A DNA stretch of 64,000 bases, from positions 1,240,001 to 1,304,000 of the forward strand of contig NZ_CP085335.1 in the NCBI RefSeq assembly GCF_020618475.1, written 5' to 3'. This DNA is from Haladaptatus halobius (GTDB lineage Archaea; Halobacteriota; Halobacteria; Halobacteriales; Haladaptataceae). This document shows, one piece after another, positions 37,701 through 47,051 of this stretch; position 1 is the first letter of the stretch, and each line of letters opens with the position of its first letter. The notes below the pieces were generated by a model that was not told where the DNA came from, searched no databases, and saw only the letters and a list, made by a program, of their open reading frames with translations. The position numbers and the translations under genes were made by a program.

Positions 37701-37939
37701 GCGAGGAGAACCGCCAGAAATTCGAGCGCGAACGCGAGCGCGACGAGAAACGCACCGACGCGACCGATCCACGTGTGTTCTGTCACCTCCATCGGCGAAA
37801 TATCGATAGTGTAATCGTTGTAATCCGGGTCGTACTCGATGTAATCCGGAACCTGAAAGAACTCGAAGAAGACGAGCACCGCACCGAGTGCCCCCAGCGC
37901 GTACCCGGCCAGTTCGAGCGCGATCGGAATCGAGACCAT
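37685..37939 (-). CDS. Small membrane protein (84 aa)
   Basis: Two membrane helices (about residues 6-27 and 60-82) flank a tyrosine/aspartate-rich extracellular loop with VPDYIEYDPDYNDYTIDISP. The ATG at 37939 (MVSIPIALELAGYALGALGA) is preferred because upstream in-frame sequence covers the promoter of the divergent gene. The function is unknown; the composition fits a real haloarchaeal gene. Confidence 0.7.
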   Translation of the reverse strand: MVSIPIALELAGYALGALGAVLVFFEFFQVPDYIEYDPDYNDYTIDISPMEVTEHTWIGRVGAFLVALAFALEFLAVLLAQSLG

Positions 37940-38015
37940 ACCGAGAGAGCGAACGTCGCTGACAAAAATCCACCGTTCCGAACGTTTATATCGGAAACCG
38001 GAACCACTCCGCCTC

Positions 38016-39400
38016 GTGATGGCCAGAGTCGTACTCGCCGCCGTCGTAATGTTTGCGTCTCTCTTCCCCGCTCCCGCAGCGACCGCAACGGCGACCGTAG
38101 CGACGACTCCGCCGCCCGAAACCGTCGAGGTATATTCGAACCCGGTCGCGGACGAAGACGCCGGGGAGTTTGTCGTCGTGTCGTTTCCCCGCCGGACGAA
38201 CCTCACGGAGTGGACGCTGTCGGACGACGAAAACGCGGTCGAACTCCCGAACGAAGCCGTTTCGGGGCAAATCGCATCCTCTACAGCACCGAACCTGACC
38301 GATAATCTCATGTCGCTTCGCGCACTTTCGATAGACGGTCTCTCGCTGTCGAACGGTGGCGAAACAGTCGACCTGTGTCGAAACGGAACTGGAAGTCATC
38401 GAACCGAGACGGTCGACTCGGTCGCGTACAGCGACGCGCTGGAAGGCGAACGGTGGCGACCGAACGGTAGCGAATGGCGACCCTTGGGAGCCACCGAGCG
38501 ACCTATCGTCCGCACCGACGCCGCGAAGGCCCGCGCGTTCGTTCTGCCCGACAACCCTTCCGTTCCGGTCGAAACGCTCCGGTCGGCGGACGACCGCATC
38601 CTTCTTGCCGGTTACTCGTTCACCTCTCGCCGGGTCGCTCGCACCCTCGTCGCCGCCGCGAACCGAGGTGTCGCGGTTCGCGTACTCGTGGACGACGCTC
38701 CGGTCGGTGGAATCTCGCGGCGCGAGGCGAGCGTCCTCGACACGCTCGCCGAGCGCGGTGTCTCCGTCGAAGTTATCGGCGGAGAGCGAGCACGCTACGC
38801 CTTCCACCACGCGAAGTACACCGTCGTCGACGATCGAGCGATGGTGCTCACGGAAAACTGGAAACCGGGGGAACGGGCGGATGTTCGAGTCGCGGTTGGG
38901 GCGTCGTCGCCCTCCTGCGCTCCGCGAACGAGTCGATCTTCGTCCAGTAGATGGCGGTCGGCAGTCCGCAGCAGCCGTTCGTCCGCGCGACTCTCGCCGC
39001 GGCTCGTCGCGGCGTCGTAGTCCGCGTTCTGCTCAGCGGTGCGTGGTACGCCCGCGAGGACAACCGGAAAATCGTGCGCTGGCTGAACGAGCGCGCCGAC
39101 GCCGAGGGATTCCCGCTGAAGGCGAAGTTGGCGGAACCACGAGGATACGAAAAGATACACGCAAAGGGTGTCGTCGTGGACGAGCGACACGTCGTCGTCG
39201 GCAGTCTCAACTGGAACAACCACTCCGCTCGGGAAAATCCGGAAGTCGCTCTGGTTCTCCACGGAGCGGAGGCGGGAGCGTACTACGCAAAGGTGTTCAG
39301 AGTCGACTGGAAGGAGGGCGGGCGACGTATCCTGATCGGTCGCTGCGGATTCGTCGCGGTGGGCGTCGCTGGTGCGATCTGCTCGCGAAGAGGGAGGTAG
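38016..39400 (+). pseudogene. Phospholipase D-like protein with lamin-tail-like N-terminus, disrupted
   Basis: A signal peptide (VVLAAVVMFASLFPAPAATA) leads into a lamin-tail-like domain (VEVYSNPVADEDAGEFVVVS), then the first HKD motif HHAKYTVVDDRAMVLTENW. Near 38877 the frame shifts. About 100 residues are missing between GWGVV and ALLRSANESIFVQ. An in-frame TAG (38948-38950) stands where relatives have Gln before MAVGSPQQPFV. The second HKD motif KIHAKGVVVDERHVVVGSLN and a C-terminal membrane helix are intact. Three independent lesions mean a real pseudogene of an exported PLD-family enzyme. Confidence 0.82.
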
Positions 39401-39407
39401 AGTTCAG

Positions 39408-41321
39408 TTAGTCTTCCGTACGCTGATGACCGATGGTCGTGCTCTGGAGGTCTTCGTCGAGTTCCGCGTCCGCCATCTTCTCCACGAGGGCGTCGAGCAC
39501 CTGTTCACGCATCCCTTGAACGAACTTGATGCTCCCGACGACGAGGTGACCACCGCCGTTGACACCGCCGCCGACGATCTCGTCGTTGAGTTCTGAGACC
39601 ATCTCCGGGATGTCGAGGCGGACGCCGTCGCTTCGGAGGACGGCGAAATCCGGTCCGTAGCCGATGGTGATGACTGGTTCACCCGTCTCCTGCACTTTCC
39701 GGTCGTGAATCTCGCCGGTCGTCTTCCCCGGTGGCGGATAGGTAAAGCGGTAGGCGTGATTCTCCACGTCGACCCGGTAGAGGTGCGCTTCGCTCGCCAG
39801 TCGCTCGTGTTTGACGTGGGGCATCGCGGCGTCGAGTTGTTGGTCAGTGTCCGCGGTGGCGCGCTCGGCGAGGAACGAGACGAGTTCGCGGTGGCGTTCC
39901 TCGTCGTCACAGCCGACGTTGAGTACGTCGTTGATGAGGTTCCGTCCAGGATCGTACTTCAGCCAGAACGCCTCGTAGTCGAGGGCTTCGCCGACGTCCG
40001 TGAGGAACTCTTCGTCGTACCCCTCGGACTCGGCCAGTTCGACGTAGTCCGTCATCGCGTTAGCCTTCGAACGGTCGGAGATGCCGGCAACCGCGGGAAC
40101 GTGCCGGAGTTCGTCGGTCATGTCCGGTGATATCATTCGGGCGAGTTCGACGCACATCATCCCGGTTGTGATGCGGTAATCCTCGTCGTAGAGGTACGGG
40201 TTGACGTGCCCGTTGGTGTACGGTTCGACCGCTTCGGGGTCGGGATGGTGGTGGTCGACGACGAGAATCGGAATGTCGTAGTGCGCCAGATTCTCGTAAG
40301 CTGGCACGTCCTCTTCCGTGCTCCCGTTATCGAGCATGAGCAAGAGGGGAAGCTTCTGGCCGTGGCGGGCTTGATCTTCGAGCGCGAAGTTCAGGTCGCG
40401 CGTCACGTCTTCCATCTCGTAGAAGGGTGCCTTGCTCGGCAGGCGCTTGAACAGGTGGCGCTTCGCGTCGGGGTCTTGGTGGGTCTCCTCGATGAAGCGT
40501 TTCAGCGCGAGTTCCACTGGGATGCTGGCGCACATCCCATCGCCGTCGGCGTGGTGGCGGACGCGAATCGGGCGACTTTCGAGCACGGTTCGCCGGAGCT
40601 GTTTGGCGATCTCGCGTAGGTCGGGGAACAGCTGTTCGAGCGCGGGCCACTCCACGAGCGGTTCGGTGTCGTGCGGTTCAGCGCGCTCGTCGAGCGCGCT
40701 CTCGATTCGGTCACGAACGACCGTCTCCTCCTCGCCCGTCAGCGCGTCGAGGGAGGTGACTTCGACCTGAAGCGAGCCGTCACGCTCCTCGACTGCGCCG
40801 ACGAGGTGGACAATGTCGCCGATGTCGATGTCGGGGTGCGCGCGCACGCCCGCTTCCTCGAACGCGGCGCACGGAACGACGCCGGTGTCATCGCTGACGT
40901 GGAAGATGGTCGGGCCGCCGGTCTGTTTGATCTGGACGACTTCGCCTTCGAGATGGACGGTTTCGCCGACCTGCTCGGCGAGCGCACCCGTCTCGGCGAC
41001 TTTGTACTCGTGAGCGACGGTGACGGTCTTGTAGTCGTCGGTCTCGACCGGAGTGAAACTCAGGTCGCCGTTCTCCCGCACTTCGAGCAGTTCGACAACG
41101 AGGTCGTCACCCACGTCGTGTTCGCGGGAGAGGTTAGATTCGTGCACGAGACCGGATACGGAGTCGGATAAATCGACGAACACGCCGTAATCGACGACGC
41201 CGTTGACGACGGCGTGGTATCGTTCGCCCTCGGAGATATCGGAGAGTGTACAGTCCGCCGCGAGTTCGTACACGACGGAATCGTCGGTTCCGTCGACGGA
41301 ACCGGTATCGGAGGTAGTCAT
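39408..41321 (-). CDS. DHH-family phosphoesterase/exonuclease with S1 and OB domains (RecJ-like)
   Basis: The 637-residue protein has an S1 domain (GERYHAVVNGVVDYGVFVDL), then an OB-fold tRNA_anti-like domain (VHLEGEVVQIKQTGGPTIFH), then the DHH core: VRHHADGDGMCAS, LLMLDNGST, ILVVDHHHPDPE. The DHHA1 end is GGGVNGGGHLVVGSIKF. It is likely a Mn-dependent single-strand DNA or RNA exonuclease. The ATG at 41321 is correct because upstream codons lie in an AT-rich promoter region (TTTTTAAC). Confidence 0.92.
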   Translation of the reverse strand: MTTSDTGSVDGTDDSVVYELAADCTLSDISEGERYHAVVNGVVDYGVFVDLSDSVSGLVHESNLSREHDVGDDLVVELLEVRENGDLSFTPVETDDYKTVTVAHEYKVAETGALAEQVGETVHLEGEVVQIKQTGGPTIFHVSDDTGVVPCAAFEEAGVRAHPDIDIGDIVHLVGAVEERDGSLQVEVTSLDALTGEEETVVRDRIESALDERAEPHDTEPLVEWPALEQLFPDLREIAKQLRRTVLESRPIRVRHHADGDGMCASIPVELALKRFIEETHQDPDAKRHLFKRLPSKAPFYEMEDVTRDLNFALEDQARHGQKLPLLLMLDNGSTEEDVPAYENLAHYDIPILVVDHHHPDPEAVEPYTNGHVNPYLYDEDYRITTGMMCVELARMISPDMTDELRHVPAVAGISDRSKANAMTDYVELAESEGYDEEFLTDVGEALDYEAFWLKYDPGRNLINDVLNVGCDDEERHRELVSFLAERATADTDQQLDAAMPHVKHERLASEAHLYRVDVENHAYRFTYPPPGKTTGEIHDRKVQETGEPVITIGYGPDFAVLRSDGVRLDIPEMVSELNDEIVGGGVNGGGHLVVGSIKFVQGMREQVLDALVEKMADAELDEDLQSTTIGHQRTED

Positions 41322-41470
41322 CTTGTCCCATCTTTCGGGGGCGCTATTTTTAACGCTTTGCAACTTGCGGCCGCTCACGCGGAATCGCTTAAAATTATAT
41401 CCGGTAGCGACGGGATTCGGTATCCGGCGCGTTCGCAACGTTTAGAACGCGGGGAATCGGAGTGTGTGGT

Positions 41471-41959
41471 ATGCGGCTGTTCCGCTCGAACGAGATTTTG
41501 GGCATCGCGGCGGAAACGCTGGAGTTCGCGCTCGAAGCCTCCCGCGACACCCATCCGAATGAGTACATGGGATTTCTCCGCGGCGAGTCCGCGAGTCGAC
41601 TCGGACTCAACCGCGAAGGAACCGTCATCACCGACGTGCTCGTCATGCCCGGCACCGAGTCGAACAGCGTGAGTGCGACTGTGAAAACGAGCACCGTGCC
41701 CAACGACATGCGCGCGGTCGGGTCGGTTCACTCGCACCCGAACGGGGTGCTCCGACCGAGCGACGCCGACTTGGCCACGTTCGGGCAAGGCGACGTACAC
41801 ATCATTATCGGCGCGCCCTACGACCGGGACAGTTGGAAGGCGTTCGACCGGAACGGCGACCCGCGGACGCTCGACGTGCTCGATGTCGAGCTTCCCGACG
41901 CGGAATCGTTCTTCGATTTCACGCAGGCGGACATCGACGAGGAGTTGAGAGAGCAGTGA
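41471..41959 (+). CDS. JAMM/MPN+ metalloprotease (deSAMPylase-like)
   Basis: The 162-residue protein is one JAMM domain. The general base is Glu31 in [10 protein letters not shown]. The zinc ligands are His87 and His89 in [16 protein letters not shown], with Asp100 and Ser97 in register (H-x-H-x7-S-x2-D). Haloarchaeal JAMM1 removes ubiquitin-like SAMP modifiers from proteins. The stop overlaps the GTG start of ribL (GTGA). The link between desampylation and FAD synthesis is unexplained but the coupling is clear. Confidence 0.9.
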   Translation: MRLFRSNEILGIAAETLEFALEASRDTHPNEYMGFLRGESASRLGLNREGTVITDVLVMPGTESNSVSATVKTSTVPNDMRAVGSVHSHPNGVLRPSDADLATFGQGDVHIIIGAPYDRDSWKAFDRNGDPRTLDVLDVELPDAESFFDFTQADIDEELREQ

Positions 41960-42387
41960 TACACGTACTCGCGCAGGGGACCTTCGACATCCTCCACCCC
42001 GGCCACGTCCACTATCTCCGTGACGCGGCGGCGATGGGCGACCGACTGTCGGTCATCATCGCTCGCCGGGAGAACGTGACGCACAAACAACCGCCCATCC
42101 TACCAAACCGCCAGCGCCGGGACATGGTCGGCGCGCTGGAGGTGGTCGATCACGCACGCGTCGGCCACCACAAGGATATCTTCGTGCCCATCGAAGACCT
42201 CGACCCGGATATCATCGCGCTGGGATACGACCAACACCACGACGACGCGTCCATCGAAGCCGAACTCGACCGGCGCGGGATCGATTGCAAAGTCAGACGT
42301 GCCTCGCCGCTCGACCCCGAGGACGCCGAGGAACTGCTCTCGACGGGACGAATCATCGACCGAATCTGCGAGGAGCGTTGCGATTAG
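41956..42387 (+). CDS. ribL: FAD synthetase (archaeal RibL, cytidylyltransferase-like)
   Basis: The 143-residue protein has the nucleotidyltransferase motif HxGH in [20 protein letters not shown] and a second motif, ISTGR-like [11 protein letters not shown], at the end. It resembles glycerol-3-phosphate cytidylyltransferases and adenylates FMN to FAD in archaea. The start is GTG at 41956, overlapping the JAMM stop. Confidence 0.9.
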   Translation: MIHVLAQGTFDILHPGHVHYLRDAAAMGDRLSVIIARRENVTHKQPPILPNRQRRDMVGALEVVDHARVGHHKDIFVPIEDLDPDIIALGYDQHHDDASIEAELDRRGIDCKVRRASPLDPEDAEELLSTGRIIDRICEERCD

Positions 42388-42526
42388 AAATCCTCGACAG
42401 CGGGCTAACCAACCGGTTCTATTACACAATCAGCCTCGTTCGAGACGGCATCGGAAACCATCTCGATTCCTGCTAACTACCTTCACACCTCCAAAACGCG
42501 CCACCGAGCACACGACAAATTGAAGG

Positions 42527-42542
42527 TTTAGAAGCATCTAAA
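42527..42542. promoter_or_regulatory. Palindromic operator before the DtxR-Gdt1 genes
   Basis: TTTAGA-AGCA-TCTAAA is a perfect 6-bp inverted repeat with four central bases, ending 11 bases before the ATG at 42554. It fits TTAGR-N4-YCTAA, shared with the site before sufC and close to the classic DtxR-family half-sites. Autoregulation by the adjacent DtxR-type regulator is likely. Confidence 0.65.
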
Positions 42543-42553
42543 TCGAACCAGTG

Positions 42554-43225
42554 ATGTTGAGCGACGTGATGGAGGACTACCTGAAGGCCATCTACACGCT
42601 CCAGAAGGAAAGCGAGGAGCCGGTGGCGACCTCCGAGATCGCCGAATACCTCGGCGTGACGCCACCGACGGTCACCAGCATGGTCGAGAAACTGGCCGAC
42701 CGCGGCCTGCTCCACCGGGAGAAGTACAAGGGCGTCGAACTCACCGAAGAGGGCGAGACGGTCGCACTCGAAGTGCTCCGCCACCACCGCCTGCTGGAGT
42801 CGTATTTGACCGAGCATCTGGACTTCTCGTGGAGTGAGGTACACGACGAGGCCGACCGCCTCGAACACCACATCAGCGAGGAGTTCGAGCGCCGCGTCGC
42901 CGAAGCGCTGGGGAACCCGACGGTCGACCCGCACGGTGATCCGATTCCGGACGCCGACCTCACGCCCATCGAGGAGGACGACACGACGCGCCTCAGCGAA
43001 CACGAGGTGGGTCAAACGGTCGTCGTCGCGCGCGTCAGCGACCGCGACGAGGAGGAACTGCGCTATCTCTCCGACGCGGGAATCACGCCCGGCACGGAAC
43101 TCGAAATCGTGGACGTGGCCCCCTTCGGCATGGTGACCGTCGCCATCGACGCCGACGAACAGAGCCTTCCCGAGAGCGTCGCCCGGTCGATTCGAGTTCG
43201 GGCGGTCGCCGAAGAAGTAGCGTAG
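42554..43225 (+). CDS. DtxR/MntR family metal-dependent regulator with FeoA domain
   Basis: The 223-residue protein has the winged helix MLSDVMEDYLKAIYTLQKES with SEIAEYLGVTPPTVTSMVEK, a dimerisation domain with metal-site residues (HHRLLESYLTEHLDFSW and HDEADRLEHHISEEFE), and a C-terminal SH3-like FeoA domain (GQTVVVARVSDRDEEELRYL). It is a Mn- or Fe-responsive repressor. A GTG one codon upstream (42551) is an alternative start. It abuts a Gdt1-family cation transporter with no gap, suggesting manganese homeostasis. Confidence 0.9.
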   Translation: MLSDVMEDYLKAIYTLQKESEEPVATSEIAEYLGVTPPTVTSMVEKLADRGLLHREKYKGVELTEEGETVALEVLRHHRLLESYLTEHLDFSWSEVHDEADRLEHHISEEFERRVAEALGNPTVDPHGDPIPDADLTPIEEDDTTRLSEHEVGQTVVVARVSDRDEEELRYLSDAGITPGTELEIVDVAPFGMVTVAIDADEQSLPESVARSIRVRAVAEEVA

Positions 43226-43939
43226 ATGGTGGGTGCACCGACTCCCGCGGCGGCCGGTTTCCAGTCCGTCATCGAGCGGTACGCCGAGTACGGTCCGCTA
43301 TTGGTGTCGTTTCTCGCCAACACACTCGCCACCTTCGGCGACAAAGGGCAGCTCGTCGTCGTCACGCTGGCATCCCGCTACGACGCGAAGAAGGTGTTTC
43401 TCGGGTCGATGGTCGCTTTCTCGCTTTGGAGCCTCGTCGAGGTGGCAGTGGGAGGTTGGATAGTCACCGTCCTCCCGGGCGGCGCCATCGCGGCGACGAC
43501 CGGCGGTCTGTTCGTCGTCTTCGGCCTGTTGACGCTCCAGAGCGCGTCCCGACGGTTCCGGGCCGAGCCGAACGAAAGCCCGCTCGTGACAGGCGGTGGA
43601 ATCGACGTGGGGCTCTCCGGTCGTCTGCTTCCTAATAGCGTGCTGACTCAGATGGGCGCATACGGCGGCGTCCTGACGAGCTTCGTCTTCATCGCATTCG
43701 CCGAGTTCGGCGACAAGACGCAACTGCTGACCATCGACCTCGCAGCAACGTTCCCGCACGCTCGGGCGTCGGTCTTCGTCGGCGTCGTGACGGCCCTCGG
43801 ACTCCGAACCGGCGTGGACGCGCTCGTCGGCGAGCGGTTCAAGCGTTGGGTGCCGACGGAGTACGTGGAACTCGTCGCCGCGCTTGTCTTCCTCCTGTTC
43901 GGCGCGTTCGTGTTCACGGAGTGGGCAGGTTTCCTCTAA
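43226..43939 (+). CDS. GDT1/TMEM165 family cation exporter
   Basis: The 237-residue membrane protein has the family's two E/x-G-D-K-x motifs, TLATFGDKGQLVVVTLASRY in the first half and FAEFGDKTQLLTIDLAATFP in the second, with six helices. The first motif has Thr-Phe before Gly where relatives usually have Glu-Phe/Leu, so one acidic residue is lost. UPF0016 (GDT1) proteins move Mn(II) or Ca(II) out of the cytoplasm. The ATG follows directly after the DtxR-type regulator stop, so Mn export is likely. Confidence 0.88.
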   Translation: MVGAPTPAAAGFQSVIERYAEYGPLLVSFLANTLATFGDKGQLVVVTLASRYDAKKVFLGSMVAFSLWSLVEVAVGGWIVTVLPGGAIAATTGGLFVVFGLLTLQSASRRFRAEPNESPLVTGGGIDVGLSGRLLPNSVLTQMGAYGGVLTSFVFIAFAEFGDKTQLLTIDLAATFPHARASVFVGVVTALGLRTGVDALVGERFKRWVPTEYVELVAALVFLLFGAFVFTEWAGFL

Positions 43940-43977
43940 CCGTGGTCTTTTGGTTTCCCGGCGCGAAGCCGCGTTCG

Positions 43978-44634
43978 ATGCTGGAGGTGCTCGTTTCGGC
44001 GGTCACGGGGGTCGTCCTCGGACTCTCGCTCGCGGCCCCGCCGGGGCCGATGAACGCTGTCATCGCCGAAGAGAGCGTCCTCCGCGGCTGGCGGTCGGGC
44101 TTCTTCGCCGGACTCGGTGCGATGACCGCCGACGCCTGTTTTTTCGTCCTCGCGCTCGCCGGGGTCGCCGCGGTCGTTCGAGAAGCCCCGCTCGTCCGGG
44201 GTCTCATGGTCGGCGTCGGCGGACTGCTCATGCTATACTTCGCCTACGGCGCGGCCAAGGACGCGACCGCGACGTTCACCGCCGACGCGGTCGAGGAAGA
44301 CGCGAAGGGGTTCAGAAAGGCGTTCGCGCTCGCCATCACGAATCCCTACCAGATAATCTGGTGGCTCACGGCGGGCGTCGGACTGCTCGACCTGGGGCGG
44401 TTTGACGTGCTCTCCGGTCTCCCCGGCGAGCTCGCGGTGACGACCGGCGGCCCCGTCATCGTCGCGAGCTTCTTCGCCGGTATCGCGCTTTGGATCACCG
44501 GCTTTCCGGTCGCACTGGTCGCCGCCGGAAAACGGGTCGATTCGTTCGCGCCCGCGGTCGCGTATCTGAGCGCGGGCGTGCTCGCCCTCGCGGGCGTGAT
44601 GTTCGTCTACGACGCCGCGACGACGCTGTTATAA
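43978..44634 (+). CDS. LysE/RhtB family exporter
   Basis: The 218-residue protein has six membrane helices with LAAPPGPMNAVIAEESVLRG, the LysE/RhtB signature, and a second block AFALAITNPYQIIWWLTAGV. LysE-superfamily exporters expel amino acids or, in the case of MntP/CadD relatives, metals. The ATG at 43978 is 38 bases downstream of the Gdt1 gene, so it is probably co-transcribed; the substrate is not known. Confidence 0.87.
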   Translation: MLEVLVSAVTGVVLGLSLAAPPGPMNAVIAEESVLRGWRSGFFAGLGAMTADACFFVLALAGVAAVVREAPLVRGLMVGVGGLLMLYFAYGAAKDATATFTADAVEEDAKGFRKAFALAITNPYQIIWWLTAGVGLLDLGRFDVLSGLPGELAVTTGGPVIVASFFAGIALWITGFPVALVAAGKRVDSFAPAVAYLSAGVLALAGVMFVYDAATTLL

Positions 44635-44707
44635 AATCGGACGAGCGAATCGCTGTCGGCCCGCGCGAACGGCGAGAGCGCGGGCGAGACCCGGCGAATC
44701 GCGGGGC

Positions 44708-45415
44708 TCAGAAATCTCCGTTCCGGGGCGACCCCGACGGCTCCGCGTCCATCTCCGGCACCTCGTCCTCCAACCACTCGCGGAACCACTTCACGCGTTT
44801 CAGTCGGCGGTGGGCGATATCTCGCGCCGTCTCGCTCTGCACCCGAGCAGAGGCGTCCTTCCCGCGTTCGAGCACCCTGTCGACCATCTCCGCGGCGGCC
44901 ATGTGCGTTCGGGCCTCGTAACCCATCCGCAGGAGCATCAGGGCGGTTCCGTTCGCGCCGACCTTGTCGAGCATGTCCGCCTCGATGAGGGACTGCGTCT
45001 CCTTCGAGAGGCGCGAGAGGTCACCCTGATACGAGTGGTTCTCGACCGCCTTGCACACTTGGTCGACGAACGACTCGGGGAACTCGCCGTGCGATTCGAG
45101 ATATTCGCGGGCCACCCGCGCACCCTCCTCCGCGTGCACCTCCTGATCCGCGTCGAGTTTGGCGATGTCGTGGAACAATCCGGCGACGCGGGCCACGTCC
45201 ACGTCGGCACCTTCCCGCTCCGCGATGGTTTCGGCCAGATCCACAACGTTGAGGATGTGGTTGAAGCGGTAATCCGCGGAGTGCCACGGATACCAGCGCA
45301 TTCGCCCGCCACCCTCTTCGTTTTTCACACTCGCGGAGAGATACTCGTAGACGAACTCCTTCATCTCCTCGAATTCCTGTTCAGAGACCGGCGAACCCTT
45401 AATTTCGACACCCAT
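44708..45415 (-). CDS. HD-domain metal-dependent phosphohydrolase
   Basis: The 235-residue product has NHILNVVDLAETIAEREGAD, AGLFHDIAKLDADQEVHAEE with the HD dyad, and ENHSYQGD further along, in the order found in cytoplasmic HD hydrolases. The remaining parts are acidic and helical. It starts 111 bases before the divergent alaX-like gene. The substrate is undetermined. Confidence 0.85.
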   Translation of the reverse strand: MGVEIKGSPVSEQEFEEMKEFVYEYLSASVKNEEGGGRMRWYPWHSADYRFNHILNVVDLAETIAEREGADVDVARVAGLFHDIAKLDADQEVHAEEGARVAREYLESHGEFPESFVDQVCKAVENHSYQGDLSRLSKETQSLIEADMLDKVGANGTALMLLRMGYEARTHMAAAEMVDRVLERGKDASARVQSETARDIAHRRLKRVKWFREWLEDEVPEMDAEPSGSPRNGDF

Positions 45416-45525
45416 AAAATCTCCTCCGTTGTCCGAAGTACGTACTCATTACTGATACAAACGCACGATTCGCTCTTTAGCGTTACGACGAGTTCATTAA
45501 GTGACGCCTGTTCCTCTACCAGCAT

Positions 45526-46233
45526 ATGACCGAGGCGCTGTATCTCGACACCACGTACGACAGAGAGTTCGAGGCGACTGTAGAGCGAGTCGCGGGCGAC
45601 CGCGTCGTCCTCGACCGGACGCTGTTCTACCCCGAAGGCGGCGGCCAGCCCTGCGATACGGGAGTACTCGTCACCGACGATGGGAGGTGGCGAGTCACCG
45701 ACGTGCAGAAGAAAGACACCGTCTATCACACTGTCGATGGAACGCCACCGGAAGCGGGAACCGCCGTCGTCGGGCGGATCAACTGGGAGGAGCGAAGATA
45801 CCCGCATATGCGATACCACACGGCACAGCACCTCCTCTCCGCGGTGTTGTTGGACGATTTCGACGCGCGGACGACGGGCAACCAGTTGTACACCGACCGC
45901 GCCCGAATCGACTGCGCCTACGAGAGATTCACCGACGAGGAGTTCGCCCGCATCGAATCGGAGATGAACGGGCGCATCGAGGAGGGACTGTCCGTCGATT
46001 GGTACGAGATGGGTCGTGACGAGGCGGAAGCGACGCTCGACCCGGAGCGCACGCGGATTCAACTCCTGCCGGAGAGCATCCGCGAGATCCGCATCGTGGA
46101 GATAGACGAGTACGACCGAACAGCCTGCGCGGGAACGCACGTCGGGGACACCGACGAGATCGGCGAGTTCCGAATCACTGGGCGGGAGACGAAGGGAAGC
46201 GACGAAGAGCGCCTGAAGTTCGTGCTCGACTAG
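45526..46233 (+). CDS. Free-standing alanyl-tRNA editing protein (AlaX-like)
   Basis: The 235-residue protein matches the editing domain of AlaRS. The zinc-binding pair is HxxxH in RYHTAQHLLSAVL and C-x3-H in ACAGTHVGDTDE, with the N-terminal TLFYPEGGGQPCDTG motif. It hydrolyses Ser-tRNA-Ala (and Gly-tRNA-Ala) mischarged by AlaRS. There is no synthetase domain. It is monocistronic with TATA-like ATTAAGTG about 30 bases upstream. Confidence 0.92.
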   Translation: MTEALYLDTTYDREFEATVERVAGDRVVLDRTLFYPEGGGQPCDTGVLVTDDGRWRVTDVQKKDTVYHTVDGTPPEAGTAVVGRINWEERRYPHMRYHTAQHLLSAVLLDDFDARTTGNQLYTDRARIDCAYERFTDEEFARIESEMNGRIEEGLSVDWYEMGRDEAEATLDPERTRIQLLPESIREIRIVEIDEYDRTACAGTHVGDTDEIGEFRITGRETKGSDEERLKFVLD

Positions 46234-46365
46234 CGGAACGACCGCCGTTCGAGCCGTACCGACGTATGTCGTGGCCGAGAGAGGTCCATTTCAGTTCAAG
46301 TCACGTTAAATACACATGTCTGACTGACTTTCATTACGTCGCACGTCGAAATGAGGTATGGGTAG

Positions 46366-46794
46366 ATGAGTACGACAAACCTAAACGGCATCGAGCAACC
46401 GACGACCGACACGTCGTTTCAGTACCTCAACAGGGGGCTACAGCTCCTCGGGCTGTTCTTCTTCGTGAACGGTATCTACGTGGCGTTCTTCTCGGCGAAC
46501 ATCATCACGACCCTCGGATACTATTTCGTCGTCATCGCGGCGGTCTGCGGGGTGCTCTCGCAGGCGTTTTCGCCGGACAACCCCCTCATCTCGCCGGAGA
46601 CACAGGCAACGGTTCGACGGCTACTGAGCCGTCGGAAAGGGGGAACGACGCGCAAATCCCGTTCCCGACGAAATCGAACGAAACGCCGAAGGGGGTTCGA
46701 CGTTCGTCGCTATCTGCAGGCGGTCGCGCGAAAGTTCGACGATCTCGACGTCGGGCGCTCCGTCTCGCGTCGTAAGGGGCGCGACCGACTCTGA
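46366..46794 (+). CDS. Hypothetical membrane protein with basic tail
   Basis: The 142-residue product has two hydrophobic helices (about 25-45 and 49-66) followed by a strongly basic tail (RRLLSRRKGGTTRKSRSRRN and RTKRRRGFDVRRYLQ), which is unusual in an acidic proteome. The tail might bind nucleic acid or the negatively charged membrane surface. No family was recognised. The start is ATG at 46366. Confidence 0.6.
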   Translation: MSTTNLNGIEQPTTDTSFQYLNRGLQLLGLFFFVNGIYVAFFSANIITTLGYYFVVIAAVCGVLSQAFSPDNPLISPETQATVRRLLSRRKGGTTRKSRSRRNRTKRRRGFDVRRYLQAVARKFDDLDVGRSVSRRKGRDRL

Positions 46795-46868
46795 ATCGCT
46801 TCGATAACCGACTCGGTACCGACCGTTTTCTCGCCACGAAAATCCCCCGCTTTTTCGCCACCGATCCC

Positions 46869-47051
46869 TCAGCAGTGAATACGATTGTAAAGCGCCAGCA
46901 TTCCCCTCTCCGCGAACTCCTCCCTGTCGTACACGCTTAGCTTTACGTAGCTATCGGTGAGCAGTTCGTCCAACGGGAGCGTCTTGTTCGGGTCGAAGCG
47001 TACCGAAAGACGTAAAGAACCGTCGTCGTACTCTGCCTCTGTAACCGTCAT
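46869..47051 (-). CDS. Small hypothetical protein (60 aa)
   Basis: The product MTVTEAEYDDGSLRLSVRFD continues with PNKTLPLDELLTDSYVKLSV and ends RGMLALYNRIHC. It is acidic and looks like a real beta-rich haloarchaeal protein. A TATA-like AATATAACA (minus strand, around 47070-47080) lies 25 bases upstream. There is no functional clue. Confidence 0.5.
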   Translation of the reverse strand: MTVTEAEYDDGSLRLSVRFDPNKTLPLDELLTDSYVKLSVYDREEFAERGMLALYNRIHC

